Positions 56,385-64,000 of a stretch of 64,000 nucleotides of DNA are shown here, piece by piece. The DNA is from Nitrosomonas sp. Is79A3 (lineage in GTDB: Bacteria; Pseudomonadota; Gammaproteobacteria; Burkholderiales; Nitrosomonadaceae). The notes beneath the pieces are model-generated. The model did no database searches and was not told the DNA's origin. It saw nothing but the letters and a program-made list of their open reading frames with translations. The translations under genes and the position numbers were made by a program. Where the stretch lies: contig NC_015731.1 of NCBI RefSeq assembly GCF_000219585.1, positions 2,480,001 through 2,544,000 of the forward strand, given 5' to 3'. Position 1 is the stretch's first letter. Every line of letters starts with the position of its first letter.

Positions 56385-58021
56385 GGTTGACTGCTTTTGC
56401 AGATTATCCTGAAATGCCCGCCCGGAGAATCCTCAACATAGTCAAGTGATGCATGATTGGTTTCACACAATTCACGTGCGATGTATAAACCCAGACCTGT
56501 ACCGCCAGTTGCAGTAGTGAAAAAAGGCTCAAAAATCTGTTTAACTTGTTTCAAGTCGACACCTTGACCATCATCAATTATATTCAAACAAACATTATTT
56601 TCATTTGCTCCTTTAGACAACTCGATGTGAATACTGCTGGTTTGTTTACGGCAATGTCTCCATGCATTCCGGCATAAATTCCACAGTATCTGGTTTAAAT
56701 GATCACGATCAAAACTAATCAAATAATTCTTCGAGCCATCTACTATAAATACATTCGTATTGATTTTCTCAGTATGACAAAATTCTTCAAGAAATTTCTG
56801 AATAAATTCATGTATCTCAATAACTTCTAATTTTGGAATATTACGCCGGTTCAGTTGTAAAACATCCTGCACTATCTTGTTTAGACGCTGCGTATTATCA
56901 CAAATGATGCGCACGAGACGAGGATTCGTATTATTTTCAAGCTGCTCTTCTTCCAGAAGTTCGGCAGCATGATTGATCGCCGAAAGCGGGTTACGAATTT
57001 CATGTGCGATATTCGCCGTCAAACGGCCCAGTGCTGCAAGTTTTAGTTGCTGTAGTTGCGCCTGTATACGCCCCATATCTTCGAGGAAAATTACAACACC
57101 ATTACGAAAATCCGCCTGAATCGGAAGAAAACGTGTTCGAACCAATGCATTACTATGTGCCAACCGTAACAAATCAAAACTAATGTTGCTATCCCCCTGC
57201 CAGCTTGTAAGCCTTTCGGTTATTTCAGGCACATAATCCGATAATCTGAGCAATTCAGTTTTACCGGCTGATGGATTCATACCAAGCAGCTTCTCAGCGT
57301 AGGTATTACGTTGCCGGATGTTTCCAACTCTATCCACGACAAGCACACCTTCCTGTATATCCTGAATTACTAATTGATTGACTTGCGCCATGTTAACTAG
57401 ATCGATTCCACGTTCTTCCGCAAGCTGTTCACTGGCCAAAGTATGTTTAGCCAGCTGATACGCCAGCCAAGCAACTGCAAAGTACGCCATGCTCAATAGA
57501 CCGGCTTGAGAGTATTGTGCAGAATAGAAATCAGCCGCGAATAAGGAATAAGTTTCTTGCAACAGTAAACTAATGGTCGCAATCGCGGCAAAGAATAGCG
57601 CTAAACGACCACGGCTGATTAGTCCCGCTGCCGCAAGCGATACCAATAGCAAAACGCCCAAGCCGCTTTGCAGGCCTCCGCTGGCATAGAGCATAATAGA
57701 AATGAAAACAATATCAATAACGACTTGTATGGTTAGTTGCGAATTAAAATCAGGAGCGCGCAATTTAATAAGCAGCATCGACACGCAGCTACAAAGAACA
57801 TGGCCTAAACCCGCATAAATAAACAGCGCATAGTGATATGAGCCAAAATTTGCAAATTCAAATTTCCACGTAACAATCAACAGCCCACTGCCAAGCAGTA
57901 GCCGGTAGATGTTGAAATAATAGAGGGAACGCCAGTATTGATCAGCATATTCAGTCTCTGTTGTTCCGGAATTAAATGGCCAGAGTATTGAATGTTTTGT
58001 TTGTGACAAATAAGTAGACAC
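56375..58021 (-). CDS. pilS: Sensor histidine kinase PilS
   Basis: The 548-residue kinase has six membrane segments in its first 190 residues, a PAS domain (about 205-310), the HisKA motif NIAHEIRNPLSAINHAAELL with the phosphorylated His, and HATPase motifs (NLCRNAWRH, DDGQGVD, GGTGLGLYIARELCE). This matches PilS, which senses pilin level in the membrane. It overlaps pilR by 10 bases and follows the PP0621-type gene by 10 bases. Confidence 0.9.
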   Translation of the reverse strand: MSTYLSQTKHSILWPFNSGTTETEYADQYWRSLYYFNIYRLLLGSGLLIVTWKFEFANFGSYHYALFIYAGLGHVLCSCVSMLLIKLRAPDFNSQLTIQVVIDIVFISIMLYASGGLQSGLGVLLLVSLAAAGLISRGRLALFFAAIATISLLLQETYSLFAADFYSAQYSQAGLLSMAYFAVAWLAYQLAKHTLASEQLAEERGIDLVNMAQVNQLVIQDIQEGVLVVDRVGNIRQRNTYAEKLLGMNPSAGKTELLRLSDYVPEITERLTSWQGDSNISFDLLRLAHSNALVRTRFLPIQADFRNGVVIFLEDMGRIQAQLQQLKLAALGRLTANIAHEIRNPLSAINHAAELLEEEQLENNTNPRLVRIICDNTQRLNKIVQDVLQLNRRNIPKLEVIEIHEFIQKFLEEFCHTEKINTNVFIVDGSKNYLISFDRDHLNQILWNLCRNAWRHCRKQTSSIHIELSKGANENNVCLNIIDDGQGVDLKQVKQIFEPFFTTATGGTGLGLYIARELCETNHASLDYVEDSPGGHFRIICKSSQPCL

Positions 58022-58031
58022 TATAGTCGAA

Positions 58032-58259
58032 TCAGGATGAAGAATTTATATACAAATGACTATGCTCGTTACAACAAAAATATTTATTATGATTACCAAC
58101 AGCTTCAGTTTTAGGTAAATAAACGCCACAGTACGCGCAGTTCACCATATCTTCGGCAGATTCCGGAAGTACTTCAGTCTCTTTCTGTTTGGGTTGACGG
58201 ATTTTGAGTATCCAGTAAATCAATACCGCTATCAGTATGTAAAAAATTAATTTGCCCAT
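58032..58259 (-). CDS. PP0621-type small membrane protein with Cys-rich tail
   Basis: A hydrophobic N-terminus (MGKLIFYILIAVLIYWIL) leads to a zinc-ribbon-like end: CAYCGVYLPKTEAV and FCCNEHSHLY. This pattern is that of the PP0621 family, regularly encoded just upstream of pilS, as here. I choose the Met at 58259, which gives the usual membrane-first start; the frame is open 12 codons more. Confidence 0.8.
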   Translation of the reverse strand: MGKLIFYILIAVLIYWILKIRQPKQKETEVLPESAEDMVNCAYCGVYLPKTEAVGNHNKYFCCNEHSHLYINSSS

Positions 58260-58295
58260 ATCAATTTCAATTGCTCTCTTATCGTATGACATCAA

Positions 58296-58735
58296 TCTGG
58301 ATTTAATTTGCCATCGTTATACATTAATCTTAACAGTTTCTTTGTTTTGGCAAATTGTGGATTAATCATGGTTTTAGTGCCTATCAATAAAAGATTAAAT
58401 AGTTACTTAATCAAATGTAAAAGATTTCAACGAGATACCTGATAAAACCCAGGCTTGGAGTTGCAAAAACTTAGCGTATTGCAAATTGGACAATATTTAT
58501 TTGAAGAAGACTCCTCTGCATCACAAGAAGAGTCATCCCATTTAACAGGCCGCTGAAAAACGTTTTCGAGGCAGCCGATGCAAGGCAAAAACAGGCGAAA
58601 AAGCGCAGTTTATGCTTAATAAATGAACATTTTGAGTCTGTTTTTAACACCGCAGGGCAACGCAGATAGTTTTTCAACGGCCTGTTAAATCGATGCTATT
58701 CGCAAACTGTTAGTCAGCCCGAAAACTTTCTAAAA
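58296..58735. other. Intergenic region carrying MITE copy 3
   Basis: Apart from the MITE at 58546-58684 the 440 bases between ispB and the PP0621-type gene hold no credible gene. The open frame at 58471-58677 (minus) reads through the MITE and is an artefact of it. Confidence 0.5.
58546..58684. mobile_element. 139-bp MITE, copy 3
   Basis: Termini CAGGCCGCTGAAAAAC and GTTTTTCAACGGCCTG differ from perfect symmetry at one base; the interior matches copies 1 and 2 with one 1-base gap. It is flanked by TTAA (58542-58545) and TTAA (58685-58688), a clean 4-bp target duplication. Confidence 0.9.
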
Positions 58736-59704
58736 TCAATAATTGCGTGTCACAGAAAAGTTCGCTAATTGCAGGAGACATTTTTTATATTCTGATTCCG
58801 GTAAAAAAGCTATTGCTTCAATTGCTGTTGCAATCTCAGCCGCAGCGCATTGTTTAGCGTAGTCTAAGGCCGCTGTTTGGCGAATCACATCCAGAACAGG
58901 TTGAAAACCATCTTTTCCGCCATCCTCAATCGCTTTGCGGATAATATTTGCTTGCTCGGGCGTTCCCACTTTCATCGCATAGATCAAAGGCAGTGTAGGT
59001 TTTCCTTCAGCCAGATCGTCGCCTAAATTCTTACCGGTATCCTGATTATTACCCGAATAGTCCAGCATATCGTCAATAAGCTGAAATGCGGTGCCCAAGT
59101 GAATGCCATAAATTGACATCGCGTCTTCCTCTTCCGGTGTGGCATTGCCCAGAATCGCGCCCAATCGGCTGGCTGCTTCAAATAATTTGGCTGTTTTAAA
59201 ACGAATGACTTGCAAATAGTTTTCTTCTGTCACAAGCGGATCGCGGCAATTCAGTAGTTGTAAAACCTCGCCTTCAGCAATCGTATTCGTCGCATCGGCC
59301 AATACTTGCATGACGCGCATATTGTCAACATCCACCATCATCTGAAAGGCTCTGGAATAAAGAAAATCTCCTACCAGAACACTGGCCGCATTACCAAACA
59401 GTGCATTGGCTGTTTCTCTATTTCGACGTAGATCAGATTCATCCACGACGTCATCGTGGAGCAAAGTTGCCGTATGAATAAATTCAACAATGGCTGCGAG
59501 GTTGTAATGAAATTTCCCTGAATAACCGAAAGCACCAGCGGATAAAATCACCAATGCAGGACGTAAACGTTTCCCTCCACTATTAATGATGTATTCACTG
59601 ACTTGGCGAATCAGCAGAACATGAGAATGTAATTTCTCTCGGATGACATCGTCTACGATGTCCATGTCTTGAGCAATGAAGCTTCTAATATATTCGATTG
59701 ACAC
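58736..59704 (-). CDS. ispB: Octaprenyl diphosphate synthase
   Basis: IspB builds the side chain of ubiquinone. The 322-residue prenyltransferase has GGKRLRPALVILSAGA, the first Asp-rich motif LLHDDVVDESDLRR and the second LIDDMLDYSGN. Length and motifs are complete. It is divergent from rplU, a classic arrangement in proteobacteria. Confidence 0.94.
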   Translation of the reverse strand: MSIEYIRSFIAQDMDIVDDVIREKLHSHVLLIRQVSEYIINSGGKRLRPALVILSAGAFGYSGKFHYNLAAIVEFIHTATLLHDDVVDESDLRRNRETANALFGNAASVLVGDFLYSRAFQMMVDVDNMRVMQVLADATNTIAEGEVLQLLNCRDPLVTEENYLQVIRFKTAKLFEAASRLGAILGNATPEEEDAMSIYGIHLGTAFQLIDDMLDYSGNNQDTGKNLGDDLAEGKPTLPLIYAMKVGTPEQANIIRKAIEDGGKDGFQPVLDVIRQTAALDYAKQCAAAEIATAIEAIAFLPESEYKKCLLQLANFSVTRNY

Positions 59705-59851
59705 AATATTACCTTGTAGAAAACGCTATGTTAGGAATGACAACACCCAAGTGTCAAGCATAAAGATAAATTGCTCGAAATTTTCCACCACAATCAAAGG
59801 TTATTTATGTATAATTCGCGGTTCTGTAAAAGGGAAGCGTGGAGTCAATAT

Positions 59852-60163
59852 ATGTATGCGGTCATAAAAACCGGCGGTAAGCAGTATCGGATTAAAGTGG
59901 GTGAAACACTGAAGGTGGAACAGCTTGAAGTAGAAAGTGGCAGCGAGCTTATTATTGATCAAGTATTGATGATTGCGGATGGGGATAAAATATCCGTGGG
60001 CACACCGCTCGTCAATGGCGCCAAAGTCAGTGCAACAGTACTGGGTCAAGGCCGTCACGACAAGATTCGTATCTTCAAGATGCGTCGTCGCAAGCACTAC
60101 CAGAAACATCAGGGACATCGGCAGAATTACACTGAAATACAGATTACCGGTATTTCAGCTTAA
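59852..60163 (+). CDS. rplU: Ribosomal protein bL21
   Basis: The protein starts [18 protein letters not shown], the invariant start of bL21, preceded by GGAG, so I place the start at 59852 although the frame is open from 59771. The 103 residues end with the RNA-binding [17 protein letters not shown] stretch. rpmA follows after 10 bases. A TATAAT lies at 59810-59815. Confidence 0.97.
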   Translation: MYAVIKTGGKQYRIKVGETLKVEQLEVESGSELIIDQVLMIADGDKISVGTPLVNGAKVSATVLGQGRHDKIRIFKMRRRKHYQKHQGHRQNYTEIQITGISA

Positions 60164-60173
60164 GGAGTACTAG

Positions 60174-60431
60174 ATGGCACATAAGAAAGCAGGCGGAAGC
60201 TCCAGAAATGGACGTGATTCACATTCAAAACGGCTCGGAGTCAAGCGTTATGGTGGTGAATTGATCCCAGCCGGATCGATTATTATCAGACAACGCGGCA
60301 CCCAAGTTCATCCTGGAGAAAATGTAGGTATTGGCAAGGATCATACCTTATTTGCAAAAATTACAGGGAAAGTGAATTTTAGTATCAAGGGTGTACTAAA
60401 ACGAAAAATAGTCAGTGTGATACCAGCATAG
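60174..60431 (+). CDS. rpmA: Ribosomal protein bL27
   Basis: The 85-residue protein starts [20 protein letters not shown], typical of bL27, with GVKRYGGE and [13 protein letters not shown]. It follows rplU in one operon and ends at a terminator. Confidence 0.97.
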   Translation: MAHKKAGGSSRNGRDSHSKRLGVKRYGGELIPAGSIIIRQRGTQVHPGENVGIGKDHTLFAKITGKVNFSIKGVLKRKIVSVIPA

Positions 60432-60456
60432 CTGCACAGAAGCACCAAATTCTTTC

Positions 60457-60488
60457 AAAAAGCCCTGTCTAAATTGATGGGGCTTTTT
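60457..60488 (+). terminator. Rho-independent terminator of rplU-rpmA
   Basis: AAAGCCC (60459-60465) pairs with GGGCTTT (60480-60486) and a T-run follows. It lies 26 bases past the rpmA stop, before obgE. Confidence 0.85.
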
Positions 60489-60526
60489 TGTTTACAGGAT
60501 CACAAAAGAATTACAAGTAACGATAA

Positions 60527-62703
<2,177 letters not shown>

Positions 62704-62768
62704 TTGTAAATTAAGAAAATATGCAATGCGCTGTTGTACTATTTGTTTGATTTTGCCTAAAAGAACGG

Positions 62769-63881
62769 GTGATTCAATTGGATAAAAGCGCGCAACGTAT
62801 CGCTGCCATCGACTGGCTGCGCGGAATTGTGATGATCCTGATGGCGCTTGATCATACGTCATGGTTCTTCAATACGAACCGGATTTTCGCTGACTCGGTA
62901 TTATTGTATGAAACCGGCGATCTGTTTGCCGCCGATCAATTCCTCACACGTTGGATCACCCATATCTGCGCCCCGACTTTTGTTTTCCTGGCAGGAACAT
63001 CGATTGCAATCAGCAATATCCAACGGCGCGAACAGGGCATAAGTAATTCTGTCATTGACCGTGAATTGCTGCTCCGTGGCGCTTTTATTGCCTTGCTGGA
63101 TCTGTGCGTATTCTCACTGGCTTCTGAAAAATTTATTTTTCAAGTGCTCTATGCCATCGGCATCAGCATGATGCTCATGGTTCCTTTACAACGCCTGGGT
63201 ACCCGTGTGGTTTTTTTCTTGGCAGTACCCATCCTTGCGGGAAGTGAGCTATTGCTGATGGCTCTGTGGCAACCCGGTGGTGAAGTACCACTGTGGCTGG
63301 CACTGACCTTCGCGCCGGTATTCGGTGAAACTTATACCGTACTATACCCTGCATTACCCTGGCTGGCGATCATGATGCTGGGCTGGGTGTTTGGCGAACG
63401 ATTAATGTCCCGGCAACCGGGCTTGTGGTCGTTAGAGCGTTTGCTGATGGTCAGCGGCCTATCCGCATTGGTTTTATTTGTGCTTATTCGCAGTATCGAC
63501 GGCTATGGCAACCTTTTTATGCACCTTGACGGCAACACCGTCGTGCACTGGCTACATATCAGCAAATATCCGCCGAGCTTAGCTTACACTATGCTGGAAC
63601 TGGGTTTAATGGCCATTATTTTTGCGCTGCTGATACGCCTGGAATCCGTCAAAGCCGTGATCAATAATAATGGACCCATCCTCGTCTTTGGCCAGACCGC
63701 GTTATTCTTTTATCTTGCGCACTTCGGTGTTTTGGCAGCACTACGTCTTGTGTTGGACCGCGGCGGCCTTGAGCAGACTTATTGGATCACCTTGCTGGTG
63801 CTAATCATTCTCTATCCAATCTGCCGTATTTACCGTTCACTAAAATGGCGCTATCCACAGAGCCTTTTACGTTTCTTGTAA
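62769..63881 (+). CDS. DUF1624 membrane protein (acyltransferase-like)
   Basis: The 370-residue protein begins with RIAAIDWLRGIVMILMALDH, the DUF1624/heparan-glucosaminide acetyltransferase-like start, in which the DxLRG motif and the membrane His are conserved. It has about ten membrane segments. The family may move acyl groups across the membrane, but the substrate is unknown. It starts at a GTG (62769); a TTG at 62778 is possible. A 65-base gap separates it from proB. Confidence 0.8.
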   Translation: MIQLDKSAQRIAAIDWLRGIVMILMALDHTSWFFNTNRIFADSVLLYETGDLFAADQFLTRWITHICAPTFVFLAGTSIAISNIQRREQGISNSVIDRELLLRGAFIALLDLCVFSLASEKFIFQVLYAIGISMMLMVPLQRLGTRVVFFLAVPILAGSELLLMALWQPGGEVPLWLALTFAPVFGETYTVLYPALPWLAIMMLGWVFGERLMSRQPGLWSLERLLMVSGLSALVLFVLIRSIDGYGNLFMHLDGNTVVHWLHISKYPPSLAYTMLELGLMAIIFALLIRLESVKAVINNNGPILVFGQTALFFYLAHFGVLAALRLVLDRGGLEQTYWITLLVLIILYPICRIYRSLKWRYPQSLLRFL

Positions 63882-63940
63882 AATAGCCATAGCTGTGCGA
63901 CTGTGTACAATAGAAAATTAGCTTCACTTCGGGGAAACCA

Positions 63941-64000
63941 GTGAAAAACTTCTACTCGATCTACTCGCACAACTTTATTCGCGTATCCGCATGCATCCCC
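63941..64000 (+). CDS. nadE: NAD+ synthase, first 20 codons
   Basis: A GTG at 63941 after GGGGAAA opens a frame reading KNFYSIYSHNFIRVSACIP to the window edge. This is close to the opening (NFYS-Y-H-F-RVA-C-P) of the glutamine-dependent NAD+ synthase, whose N-terminal domain is a nitrilase-like amidase. The rest lies outside. Confidence 0.65.
   Translation, partial: MKNFYSIYSHNFIRVSACIP

Noticed and set aside
58471-58677. 68-residue open frame on the minus strand
   Set aside because: It is read through MITE copy 3; similar frames are created by each copy of the element.

Overview
The window looks like a stretch of a betaproteobacterial chromosome of moderate GC. The best guess is an ammonia oxidizer of the Nitrosomonas type. 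This rests on the copper nitrite reductase of AniA/NirK type, the gshA-gshB pair of the Acidithiobacillus/betaproteobacterial kind, the TVP38-flavoprotein fusion, the DUF4124 proteins, and the ratA-rnfH/smpB, ispB/rplU-rpmA-obgE-proB and pilRS neighbourhoods. It is an inference from gene content, because no rRNA or amo gene is present.

Layout. 1-5.2 kb is mobile DNA: the 3' end of a P2-type replication gene A, an AT-rich gene for an unknown 626-residue membrane protein, a 149-bp MITE with an 8-bp target duplication, a 3' fragment of tRNA-Thr(CGT), and a full P4-type integrase. 5.3-7.5 kb is a three-gene run of a short LOV photoreceptor, an SRPBCC protein and an NDH-2-like flavoprotein. 7.7-22.8 kb is mostly housekeeping: gluQ, mpl, apt, nirK with its own promoter, a KefB-type antiporter, gshA-gshB, an FtsH paralogue, a FadL porin whose signal peptide seems to need an ATT start, and a GGDEF/EAL protein.

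23-33.4 kb holds a secreted LamG protein flanked by two copies of an unexplained leader-like repeat, then two divergent clusters. On the minus strand ovoA and an ovoB-like lyase overlap (ovothiol synthesis). On the plus strand there is a tight five-gene operon: two rSAM-associated transferases, an ArsM-type methyltransferase, a radical SAM enzyme and a TVP38/disulfide-reductase fusion. Together they suggest linked thiol and arsenic chemistry.

33.4-38.6 kb is an accessory patch: a 1103-residue protein with a metallophosphoesterase, a STAND-like ATPase and a repeat region (a candidate anti-phage sensor-effector), a hicBA toxin-antitoxin pair with a frameshifted toxin, and a truncated acyl-CoA synthetase. 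38.6-46 kb carries a bacterioferritin lacking the haem-ligand Met, a kbl/threonine dehydrogenase pair, a small periplasmic protein, a 124-bp hairpin element, a GH25 lysozyme with its catalytic Glu changed to Lys, IS110 and LysR debris, and recQ.

46-64 kb is core genome: glnA, two DUF4124 genes between two copies of a 140-bp MITE (a third copy lies at 58.5 kb), xthA, a dinG-type helicase, rnfH-ratA, smpB, ctaA, pilR-pilS, ispB, rplU-rpmA, obgE, proB, a DUF1624 membrane protein and the first 20 codons of nadE. No CRISPR array, rRNA or intact tRNA was seen.
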